Below, piece after piece: positions 37,984-45,568 of a stretch of DNA of 64,000 bases. The notes under the pieces were generated by a model. The model searched no databases. It was not told the DNA's origin and saw nothing but the letters and a program-made list of their open reading frames with translations. The translations under genes were made by a program, and so were the position numbers. Source of the stretch: Pseudomonas asiatica (GTDB taxonomy: Bacteria; Pseudomonadota; Gammaproteobacteria; Pseudomonadales; Pseudomonadaceae); assembly GCF_040214835.1 (NCBI RefSeq), contig NZ_CP157874.1:58501-122500 (forward strand), written 5' to 3'. Positions within the stretch are counted from its first letter, which is position 1; the number at the start of each line of letters is the position of its first letter.

Positions 37984-39213
37984 ATGCTCAACGGCCTTTG
38001 GCTTGGCTTTTTCCTGGTGGCGGCAGTGTCCGCCCTGGCCCAATGGCTGGTAGGCGGCAACGCCGGCATCTTCGCGGCGATGGTCGAGAGCATCTTTGCC
38101 ATGGCCAAGCTGTCGGTCGAGGTGATGGTGCTGCTGTTCGGCACGCTGACCCTGTGGCTGGGCTTTCTCAAGATCGCCGAGAAGGCTGGCATCGTCGAGT
38201 GGCTGGCCAAGGTGCTCGGCCCGCTGTTTGCCCGGCTGATGCCGGAAGTTCCGCCCGGCCACCCAGCCCTGGGCCTGATCACCATGAACTTCGCCGCCAA
38301 CGGCCTGGGCCTGGACAACGCCGCCACGCCGATCGGCCTGAAGGCCATGCGCGCACTGCAGGAGCTGAACCCCAGTAGCACCACGGCGAGCAACGCGCAG
38401 ATCCTGTTCCTGGTGCTCAACGCCTCGTCGCTGACGCTGCTGCCGGTGACGATCTTCATGTACCGGGCCCAGCAAGGCGCGGCGGACCCGACCATGGTGT
38501 TCCTGCCCATCCTGCTGGCCACCAGCGTCTCGACCCTGGTCGGCCTGCTGTCGGTGGCGGTGATGCAGCGCCTGCGCCTGTGGGACCCGGTAGTGCTCGC
38601 CTACCTGATCCCCGGTGCATTGCTGCTGGGCGGCTTCATGGCCTTTCTCGGCACCCTCTCGGCGGCCGCGCTGGCGAGCCTGTCGTCGATCCTGGGCAAC
38701 CTCACTTTGTTTGGCGTGATCATCCTGTTCCTGGTGATCGGCGCCTTGAAGCGGGTGAAGGTGTATGAAGCCTTTGTCGAAGGCGCCAAGGAAGGCTTCG
38801 ATGTGGCCAAGGGCCTGTTGCCTTATCTGGTGGCGATGCTGGTGGCGGTGGGTGTATTGCGGGCCTCAGGCGCCCTGGAGCTGGCCTTGGACGGTATTCG
38901 CCATGCGGTGACCTGGCTGGGCCTGGACACCCGCTTCGTCGAAGGCCTGCCCACGGCGCTGGTCAAGCCGTTCTCCGGCAGCGCGGCGCGGGCGATGCTG
39001 ATCGAGACCATGCAGACTCACGGTGTGGACAGCTTCCCGGCGCTGGTGGCGGCGACGATTCAGGGGAGTACCGAAACCACCTTCTACGTGCTGGCGGTTT
39101 ACTTTGGTGCGGTGGGTATCCAGCGCGTGCGCCATGCCGTCGGTTGCGCATTGCTGGCGGAGTTGTCCGGTGTGATCGCAGCGATCTTCGTCTGCTACTG
39201 GTTCTTCGCCTGA
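37984..39213 (+). CDS. Fused SpmA/SpmB-like nucleoside-recognition (Gate) membrane protein
   Basis: A 409-residue polytopic membrane protein. Two Gate-type halves are visible: the first with FMNFAANGLGLDN-like TMNFAANGLGLDNAATPIG and LKAMRALQELN (as in spore maturation protein SpmA), the second from about residue 245 with LVKPFSGSAARAMLIE and TIQGSTETTFYVLAVYFGAVG (as in SpmB). SpmA and SpmB are separate in Bacillus; in Pseudomonas they are one chain. The substrate is unknown. GGGGGAAC lies before the ATG at 37984. Confidence 0.88.
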   Translation: MLNGLWLGFFLVAAVSALAQWLVGGNAGIFAAMVESIFAMAKLSVEVMVLLFGTLTLWLGFLKIAEKAGIVEWLAKVLGPLFARLMPEVPPGHPALGLITMNFAANGLGLDNAATPIGLKAMRALQELNPSSTTASNAQILFLVLNASSLTLLPVTIFMYRAQQGAADPTMVFLPILLATSVSTLVGLLSVAVMQRLRLWDPVVLAYLIPGALLLGGFMAFLGTLSAAALASLSSILGNLTLFGVIILFLVIGALKRVKVYEAFVEGAKEGFDVAKGLLPYLVAMLVAVGVLRASGALELALDGIRHAVTWLGLDTRFVEGLPTALVKPFSGSAARAMLIETMQTHGVDSFPALVAATIQGSTETTFYVLAVYFGAVGIQRVRHAVGCALLAELSGVIAAIFVCYWFFA

Positions 39214-39239
39214 CTTATCTGCTTGGCATGCGCGGGCAT

Positions 39240-39356
39240 TTGTAGGAGCGGCCTTGTGTCGCGACGGGGCGCGAAGCGGCCCCCGAATGTTAGCGTCAAT
39301 GCAGAAATCGTCGGGGCCGCTTTGCGGCCCATCGCGACGCAAGGCCGCTCCTACAA
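39240..39356. repeat. BIME: inverted pair of REP elements (family B)
   Basis: Facing TAGGAGCGGCCTTGTGTCGC-type units with GGGCGCGAAGCGGCCC and GGGGCCGCTTTGCGGCCC caps, between convergent gene ends. Confidence 0.92.
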
Positions 39357-39370
39357 AAGCAGGCAGGGCT

Positions 39371-39988
39371 TCAGTGAGCAGGAACGCTGGCTGCTTGCGC
39401 AATGGTCCAACTGACCACCTGCCCGGTCAGCTGGTCGCAGGCCTTCCCGAAGCCGGCAACCACCGCTGATACCTGCTTGTCGGCCAGCGGCTGGCGGATT
39501 TCGAAGCGTTTGCTGGCCAGAATGCGTTGGCTGCGGCCCTGGACCAGACGTGCGTCATAGCGGATCACTACCTCTACCGCCCCGCCCTCGCGGTATTCGG
39601 CCTGGAACGCCTGCAGCTCGCCAGCCAGCTCGTAGTCGGCCTGCAGGTTGCTGTCGTCGGCGCTAAGGCGCTGTACCTGGCCGTCACGCTGGAAACCGTC
39701 GAGCAGGCGGTTGCGCAGCAGCACCGGTACTGCGTCGCTCCAGCGCGCGCCTTTGTAGCTGCTGACCACATCGCCCTGGGGAATCACGGCAATCCGTGGC
39801 CCGGCCAGCACTTCGCTGGCCAGCGGCTTGTTAAGGCGCAATGACCAGTCCAGCGCCGACGCCGTCCGGCCGGGCTGGTCCACCGGCAGACGGTACAGGT
39901 CGACGGGCTCGCTCTGCGGCAGGATCGAGCAGGCACTGGCCAGGCTCAGTGCGGCCGCCAGGGCCAGCAGGCGCAGTGACGGTTTCAT
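39371..39988 (-). CDS. PqiC/ABC-type transport auxiliary lipoprotein
   Basis: A 205-residue lipoprotein (lipobox SASAC) with the pattern of PF03886-type auxiliary lipoproteins: PVDLYRLPVDQPGR, GPRIAVIPQGDVVSSYKGARWSDAVPVLLRNRLLDGFQRDG and the C-terminal RILASKRFEIRQPL. PqiC-like proteins are outer-membrane partners of MCE systems. The ATG overlaps the MCE gene stop (ATGA), so it is the last gene of the four-gene MCE operon. Confidence 0.9.
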   Translation of the reverse strand: MKPSLRLLALAAALSLASACSILPQSEPVDLYRLPVDQPGRTASALDWSLRLNKPLASEVLAGPRIAVIPQGDVVSSYKGARWSDAVPVLLRNRLLDGFQRDGQVQRLSADDSNLQADYELAGELQAFQAEYREGGAVEVVIRYDARLVQGRSQRILASKRFEIRQPLADKQVSAVVAGFGKACDQLTGQVVSWTIAQAASVPAH

Positions 39989-40923
39989 GGTTGGAACTCC
40001 TTGTTGTTGTCGCGGCCGAGCAGGTAGCCGCTAGGGTCGGCCTCCAGTTGCCGGGAAATGCCTTTGAGTGCGTTGAGGGTTTCGCGCAGCTCGCGAATCG
40101 CCGGGGTCAGCTGGTTCAGGCCCTGGGCACCGTCGCCGATGGCCTCGCGGTTGTCCTCGAGCAGGCGGTTGATGGTGGCGGTGCTCTCGGCCAGTGACTG
40201 CATGGCCTGCTCGGCGCTGCCGATTGCCTGCTTGCCTTCGCTGCCCAGCAGGCCGTTGGCATTGCGCATCAGTGCCTGGGTTTCGGCCAGGGTGGCGCTG
40301 GCCTGCTTGCCCACCTGCACCAGTTGCTCGATGGCCTGGGTGATGCTGCCGTGCTGGCCAGCGAAGGCGCCGGTGGTCTTGTCGAGGTTGGACAGGGTGT
40401 TGCTGAGGTGGCCGATGTTGTCCTCGGAAAACATCTGGTTGGCGTTGTGCAGCAGCAGGTTGATGTTGGTCACCAGATCGCTGCTGTCATTGAGCAGGCG
40501 CGAGATTGGCGAGGGCGATGCGATGATCACCGGCAGCTTGCCGTCCTTGCCTTTCAACTCGGGGCTTTGCGGGGTGCCCCCGCTGAGCTGGATGAACGAG
40601 TTGCCGGTCACGCCGGCCAGGGTCAGCTTGGCCTGGGTGTCTTCCTTCACCGGGGTGTCAGCGCTCAGGCGCACCCGTGCCAGTACCCGGCGCGGGTCTT
40701 TCGGGTCCAGGCGCAGGGTGGACACGTCGCCTACCTTGATGCCGTTGTACTGCACCGGGCTGCCACGGGACAGGCCGGAGACGGCTTCGTTGAATACCAC
40801 TTCGTAGTCCTTGAAGGCGTCGTCGACACTCGACTTGGCCAGCCACAGGCCGAACAGCATGGCGCCGGCCACCACCAGGACGGTGACCAGGCCGATAAGA
40901 ACGTGATGGGCTCGGGTTTCCAT
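39985..40923 (-). CDS. MCE (MlaD-type) substrate-binding protein
   Basis: A 312-residue protein with an N-terminal membrane anchor (about 9-29) and a single MCE domain (about 38-115: YEVVFNEAVSGLSRGSPVQYNGIKVGDVSTL, LTGVTGNSFIQL-like AGVTGNSFIQLSGG). The long C-terminal helical part (QANATLAETQALMRNANGLLG region) is longer than in canonical MlaD. MCE proteins form hexameric rings that bind lipids. It lies between the ATPase (3-base gap) and the lipoprotein. Confidence 0.92.
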   Translation of the reverse strand: METRAHHVLIGLVTVLVVAGAMLFGLWLAKSSVDDAFKDYEVVFNEAVSGLSRGSPVQYNGIKVGDVSTLRLDPKDPRRVLARVRLSADTPVKEDTQAKLTLAGVTGNSFIQLSGGTPQSPELKGKDGKLPVIIASPSPISRLLNDSSDLVTNINLLLHNANQMFSEDNIGHLSNTLSNLDKTTGAFAGQHGSITQAIEQLVQVGKQASATLAETQALMRNANGLLGSEGKQAIGSAEQAMQSLAESTATINRLLEDNREAIGDGAQGLNQLTPAIRELRETLNALKGISRQLEADPSGYLLGRDNNKEFQP

Positions 40924-40926
40924 TGT

Positions 40927-41718
40927 TCAGCGCTCCTGCCCGGCACGGGTGGCGGCCTGCTCGGCTGCGCGCCCGCGTGGGCCATGAAAGTATTCTTGAA
41001 TCCAGGCGTCGTTGGTCTGCTCGACCTCGGCCAGTGGGCCGGCCACCAGGACCTTCTTCTGCGACAGCACGGCGATGCGGTCGGTAATGGTGTACAGGGT
41101 GTCGAGGTCGTGGGTGATGAGGAACACCGACAGGCCCAGGGCATCGCGCAGGGTCAGGATCAACTGGTCGAAGGCGGCGGCGCCGATCGGGTCCAGGCCG
41201 GCGGTGGGTTCGTCGAGGAACAGGATGTCCGGGTCCAGTGCCAGGGCCCGGGCCAGCGCGGCGCGCTTGATCATGCCCCCCGACAGCGAGGCCGGGTACT
41301 TGTCAGCGGCCGAGATCGGCAGCCCGGCCAGGGCCAGCTTCACTCCGGCCAGGTGCTCGGCATCGGCGCGGGACAGCCCGGCGTGCTCGATCAGCGGCAA
41401 CGCCACGTTTTCGGTGACGGTCAGCGAAGAGAACAGCGCGCCCTTCTGGAACAGCACGCCGAAGCGCCGCTCGACCAGTGAGCGCTGCTCTTCGCGCAGG
41501 CCGGCCAGGTCCTGGCCGAACACCTTGATCTGCCCTTCGTCGGGCCGCCGCAGGCCGACGATGCTGCGCAGCAGCACCGACTTGCCGCTGCCCGAGCCGC
41601 CGACCACGGCGAGGATCTCGCCGCGATACAGGTCGAGGTCGAGGTTTTCGTGCACGCTCTGGCGGCCGAAGCGGTTGCAGATGCCGCGGGCCTCGATCAC
41701 GCGTTCCTGGCCACTCAC
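40927..41718 (-). CDS. MCE-system ABC transporter ATP-binding protein (MlaF-like)
   Basis: A 263-residue ATPase: Walker A GGSGSGKSV, signature SLSGGMIKRAALARAL, Walker B ILFLDEPTAGLD, H-loop ITHDLDTL. The SGGMxKR signature and FQKGALFSSLTV are typical of the MlaF branch. Its start overlaps the permease stop (ATGA). It should power lipid movement between membranes through the permease encoded upstream. Confidence 0.94.
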   Translation of the reverse strand: MSGQERVIEARGICNRFGRQSVHENLDLDLYRGEILAVVGGSGSGKSVLLRSIVGLRRPDEGQIKVFGQDLAGLREEQRSLVERRFGVLFQKGALFSSLTVTENVALPLIEHAGLSRADAEHLAGVKLALAGLPISAADKYPASLSGGMIKRAALARALALDPDILFLDEPTAGLDPIGAAAFDQLILTLRDALGLSVFLITHDLDTLYTITDRIAVLSQKKVLVAGPLAEVEQTNDAWIQEYFHGPRGRAAEQAATRAGQER

Positions 41719-42848
41719 CAGCCCATCTCCATGAAGAACAGTGCGGCCACCGCATCCAGCACGATGACCACGAATATCGACTGCACCACCGCCGAGGTGG
41801 TGTGTGCGCCCACCGATTCGGCGCTACCACTGACCTTGAAGCCTTCCAGGCAGCCGATGGCGGCGATCAGGAAGGCGAAGAACGGTGCCTTGGCCAGGCC
41901 GACCAGGAAGTGCTGCACGCCGATGTCGCTTTGCAGCAGCGACAGGAACATGGCTGGCGAGATGTCCAGTGACAGCGCGCACACCACCGCACCGCCGACG
42001 ATGCCGCAGATCATCGCGATGAAGGTCAGCAAGGGCAGCGAAATCAACAGCGCCAGTACGCGCGGTACCACCAGCATCTCCATGGGGTTCAGGCCGAGGG
42101 TGCGGATGGCATCGATTTCCTCGTTGGCCTTCATCGAGCCGATCTGCGCGGTGAACGCGCTGGCGGTGCGGCCGGCCATGAGGATAGCGGTGAGCAGCAC
42201 GGCGAACTCGCGCAGGAACGAGAATGCCACCAGGTCGACGGTGAAGATGGTCGCACCGAAATCGGCCAGCACCGTGGCGCCGAGGAAGGCCACCACCGCG
42301 CCCACCAGGAAGGTCAGCAGGGCGACGATGGGCGCGGCGTCCAGGCCGGTCTGTTCGATGTGTGCCACGACCGGGGTGAAGCGCCAGCGATGAGGTTGCA
42401 GGGCGCGGCGCAGCAGGGTTTCGAGGATCAGGCCAACGAAGCCGAGCACCTGCATGGTGTCTTGCCACAGGGTACCGACGGCGCAGCCGATGCGTTCCAG
42501 CAGCAACAGCAGCACGTTACGCTCGGGTTCCTTGACCGGGATGCAGTAGTCCTGCACCGAGCAGTAGACGTTCTTGAGCAGAGCGCGGCTGGCTTCGGGC
42601 AGGCCGTGGGTGCAGCGCGACAGGCGCTCGGAGCCGAGCAGTTCGGCCAGCAGCGAGGCACCGGCGGTATCCAGGCGGCCCAGTTGGCTGAGGTCGGCGA
42701 CGGTATCGGCAGCGTATTGCGCGCGCAGGCGCTCGCTCTCACGCTTGAGGCTGGCGTAGTGCGCCAGGGTCCAGTCACCGGTAATGCGCAGGCAGGCCGG
42801 TTGGCTACTGGTGTCCAGGGTGGCGCTGGGGGTGGTCATCGGCTCCAT
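41715..42848 (-). CDS. MlaE-family permease with N-terminal STAS domain
   Basis: A 377-residue fusion. Residues about 15-110 form a STAS domain like MlaB (CLRITGDWTLAHYASLK, DLSQLGRLDTAGASLLAELL). From about 130 on is an MlaE permease with TFLVGAVVAFLGATVLADFGA, FLREFAVLLTAILMAGRTASAFTAQIGSMKANEEIDAIRTLG and GMxEG-like GCLEGFKV. Two ATGs (42848 and 42839) can start it. First gene of the operon. Confidence 0.93.
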   Translation of the reverse strand: MEPMTTPSATLDTSSQPACLRITGDWTLAHYASLKRESERLRAQYAADTVADLSQLGRLDTAGASLLAELLGSERLSRCTHGLPEASRALLKNVYCSVQDYCIPVKEPERNVLLLLLERIGCAVGTLWQDTMQVLGFVGLILETLLRRALQPHRWRFTPVVAHIEQTGLDAAPIVALLTFLVGAVVAFLGATVLADFGATIFTVDLVAFSFLREFAVLLTAILMAGRTASAFTAQIGSMKANEEIDAIRTLGLNPMEMLVVPRVLALLISLPLLTFIAMICGIVGGAVVCALSLDISPAMFLSLLQSDIGVQHFLVGLAKAPFFAFLIAAIGCLEGFKVSGSAESVGAHTTSAVVQSIFVVIVLDAVAALFFMEMGW

Positions 42849-42935
42849 GCTACTGACTCGGCGCTAAGGCTTAGGGCCTGATCATAGCGCAGCGGGCATG
42901 GGCTGTTTGGTGATTATGTGCTGTCTTCACGGACC

Positions 42936-42960
42936 TTGGGGGCCGCAAAGCGGCCCCTTT
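42936..42960. repeat. Isolated REP cap hairpin
   Basis: GGGGCCGCAAAGCGGCCCC forms a perfect 8-bp hairpin with a short loop, the same cap that flanks family B REP units, here alone. It lies between DUF5924 and the MCE permease gene, and is followed by CTTT on the + strand, so it may act as a weak terminator. Confidence 0.7.
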
Positions 42961-42963
42961 CAC

Positions 42964-43986
42964 TCACCCCGCGGGCGCTTCGTCGACCACCTTGAAGCGC
43001 AGCACGCCGATGACCTGCCCATCTTCGGTCAGTACCCTCACCTGCCACTTGCCCACCGGGTTCGGCGGGAAGTTCTGCTTGTGGGTCCAGGCCCGGTAGC
43101 CTTCCTTGCGCCCGCCGTGGATGTCCAAGGCAATACGGTCGACTTCCTGGCCGTCCTTTTGCCACACATGGTAGATCCGCTCGTTCAGGCCGCGTGGCGC
43201 GTTGATCGCGGTGTAGGCGTACAGGCCGCTGCTACGGATGCGGCTGGCAGCAACTTCGTCCAGCGAATCGCCCGGCTGGCGGTTCAGCACTTCGGTGCTG
43301 ACCGCCACTTCGGTCATCCACAGGGTCGCTGGCGGCACCCAGGAACGCAGCAGCCAGCCCCCGCCGCCGACCGACAGGGTGACCAGCACCAGGGCCACGG
43401 CGCGGCGCCAGTTGTTGATCGGGAAGCTGCTGGCCAGGCTGGGGAACGACAGGGCCATGGCTGCAATCAGGGCCAGCTTGAAGCTTTGCGCTGTGGTCAG
43501 GTGCAGGATGATCGGCAGCGCGGTCAGCAGGGCGGCGAACAGGGTCAGGGTATGCAGCGCCAGGAACAGCCAGCGCCGCGGTGCCAGCCACTTGTAGTAC
43601 AGCGGGTCGATGATCGAAATCAGCCCGGCGGCGCCGAGCAGGCCGGTGAACACCAGTTGGCCGCTGTTCCAGGTGGTGGTGATGAAGAAGAACGGCAGTA
43701 CGAAGAACAGTGATTCCTGGTGGATCATCTGCGTCGCGTAGCGCAGCAATGGCTGCGGTATTTCGCGGTTGAAGGTGCGCGCGAACAGGCCGGTGAGGGT
43801 GTTTTCCAGCATCAGCCAGAGCCAGCTGACCAGCATGAGCACAGCTACCCAGCTGGCCAGGCCAGCCTGACGGTCGACCAGGATGAAACTGCCGATGCCG
43901 GAGAGGAAACCACCGAGCGCGATGATGCCGGGGTAGCGTTTGAGCAGTTCGATGATGCGCTGGACGATGTGGGGGATTTGGGGCAT
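42964..43986 (-). CDS. DUF5924/DUF2914 membrane protein
   Basis: A 340-residue protein. The N-terminal 210 residues hold about six to seven membrane helices (starting PGIIALGGFLSGIGSFILVD). The C-terminal domain (about 240-335) is soluble with AINAPRGLNERIYHVWQKDGQEVDRI and GYRAWTHKQNFPPNPVGKWQVRVLTEDGQVIG, the DUF2914 pattern. Function unknown. It is separated from the MCE operon on the same strand by an isolated REP cap and from the M16 gene by a BIME. Confidence 0.85.
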   Translation of the reverse strand: MPQIPHIVQRIIELLKRYPGIIALGGFLSGIGSFILVDRQAGLASWVAVLMLVSWLWLMLENTLTGLFARTFNREIPQPLLRYATQMIHQESLFFVLPFFFITTTWNSGQLVFTGLLGAAGLISIIDPLYYKWLAPRRWLFLALHTLTLFAALLTALPIILHLTTAQSFKLALIAAMALSFPSLASSFPINNWRRAVALVLVTLSVGGGGWLLRSWVPPATLWMTEVAVSTEVLNRQPGDSLDEVAASRIRSSGLYAYTAINAPRGLNERIYHVWQKDGQEVDRIALDIHGGRKEGYRAWTHKQNFPPNPVGKWQVRVLTEDGQVIGVLRFKVVDEAPAG

Positions 43987-44023
43987 TGGGGGCTACAACA
44001 GAATGGGTGAGGTGACTGTGCTG

Positions 44024-44105
44024 GGCTCTTCGCGGGCGGGCCCGCTCCCACAGGGTCCGGGTTGTCACTGACCTTTGTGGGAGCGGGCGTGCCCGCGAAG
44101 AGGCC
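44024..44105. repeat. BIME: inverted pair of REP elements (family A)
   Basis: Facing copies of the TGGGAGCGGGCGTGCCCGCG variant with CTTCGC/GCGAAG flanks, between two genes on the minus strand. Confidence 0.92.
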
Positions 44106-44131
44106 GGTACTGGCAAAAGGATACCGTCGTT

Positions 44132-45538
44132 TCACTGCTCGCGTGTAGCACCGCTCGGTTTTTCCGGACCATGCCGACGCCAGCGCAGCAGCCCCGCTGC
44201 CAGGATCAGCCCCAACAGCAAGGCAACCAGCCCGTAGAGCTCATCATAGCCAAGCAATGGTTTCTCGATACGCACATAGCCATCTTCCTTGAGCAGTTCC
44301 TTCAGCGCCTCGTTGGCCTGCACCAGACTGACCTGGCGCAGCTTGCGCACCGGGTTGACGAAGCGCCCGTCGCTATAGTCGTTCAGCGCGCCCCAGTAGT
44401 AGTCGGCCAAGGCACTGTTGCCCTGAGTGCTCCAGCTTTCCTTGGCGACGCTGGCGTACTTGATGCGCTCGAAGGTATCCGGGTCGAGGCCTTCCTTGCG
44501 CAGGTGGTCGAACAATTTCTGCATCACCTCGACCGCCTGGTCGATATCCTCGCGCTCCAGGTCGGCATTGAGGCTTAGCAGGCCGGTGTCGCCAAAGCTT
44601 TCGCGTTTTGCCGAAGGGCCGTAGGACAAACCGTTGCGCAGGCGCATCTGGTCGTACAGCGCCCAGTCCAGGTAGTGCGACAGCAGGTCGAGGGTGGCCT
44701 GGTGGTCGTTGTCCAGCACCGGCTCGACGAACAGCCAGTGCAGCTTGACGCTGTCACCCAGCCAGCCGCGGGTCAGGTCGCGGCGCTGTGCAGCTTGCTG
44801 GCCGATGCTTTCCAGGGTGCGGCGCTCCTCCGGCTCGGTGGCGGGCAGTTCGCCAAAGGTGCGCTCCAGGTAGGCCGGCAGCAGGCGGTCGAGGCCGCCG
44901 ACCACGATCAGGGTCATGTTGTTGGCCGCGTACCAGCGGTCACGCAAGGTGTTCACCTGCTCCAGGGTCATGTCGTCGAGGTTGGAGCGCTCCGGGCATT
45001 TCAGGCCCAGCTCGGTGGCCAGTTGGTCACTGGCGGGGTGGCCGATGTCCTGGCGGTCGAGCCAGCGCTGCAGGTGGCCATAGTGGCCGCCATCCTCGCG
45101 CTCGATGATGCGCTTGGCGGTGGCCAGGGCCTTGGCATCGATGCGGGTGTCGTGGATCACCGCCAGCAGCAGGTCGAGGATTTTGCGCTGGTTGCGCGCC
45201 GGGGCTTCGATGACGAAGGTGGTGTCGGCGCTGCTGGTGTAGGCGTTCCACTCGCCGCCCAGCGATTGCAGGCGCTCTTCCAGGCCGCCCTCGCCAGTTT
45301 CGTCGATGCCACTGAACAGCAGGTGCTCGAGCAGGTGCGGCAGCTCTTTCTGCTCGCAATTGAAGTCATCCAGGCCGACGCCGACCACCAGGCGAATCGC
45401 CACATGGTCACGTTCATAACCGTTTTTCAGGATGACCTGCAGGCCGTTGGGCAACAGGTAACCTTCAACCCGCGAGCGGTCGAGGGCGAATGAGGGCAGG
45501 CTGCAGATCAGCAGGCAAACGAACATCAGGCAACGCAT
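44132..45538 (-). CDS. M16 (insulinase-like) metallopeptidase homologue with C-terminal membrane anchor
   Basis: A 468-residue protein with a signal peptide (about 1-19) and an M16 domain. The inverted zinc motif HxxEH is intact as HLLEH (His68, Glu71, His72), with the second-Glu region about 75 residues on (AKRIIEREDGG). The second half is the inactive M16 C-domain type. The last 40 residues form a membrane helix (LYGLVALLLGLILAAGLLRW) and a basic tail, so the enzyme should face the periplasm tethered at its C-terminus. Its substrate is unknown. Confidence 0.88.
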   Translation of the reverse strand: MRCLMFVCLLICSLPSFALDRSRVEGYLLPNGLQVILKNGYERDHVAIRLVVGVGLDDFNCEQKELPHLLEHLLFSGIDETGEGGLEERLQSLGGEWNAYTSSADTTFVIEAPARNQRKILDLLLAVIHDTRIDAKALATAKRIIEREDGGHYGHLQRWLDRQDIGHPASDQLATELGLKCPERSNLDDMTLEQVNTLRDRWYAANNMTLIVVGGLDRLLPAYLERTFGELPATEPEERRTLESIGQQAAQRRDLTRGWLGDSVKLHWLFVEPVLDNDHQATLDLLSHYLDWALYDQMRLRNGLSYGPSAKRESFGDTGLLSLNADLEREDIDQAVEVMQKLFDHLRKEGLDPDTFERIKYASVAKESWSTQGNSALADYYWGALNDYSDGRFVNPVRKLRQVSLVQANEALKELLKEDGYVRIEKPLLGYDELYGLVALLLGLILAAGLLRWRRHGPEKPSGATREQ

Positions 45539-45568
45539 GGGCGAGCTTGGGTCCTCAGGTAGGCGAAA

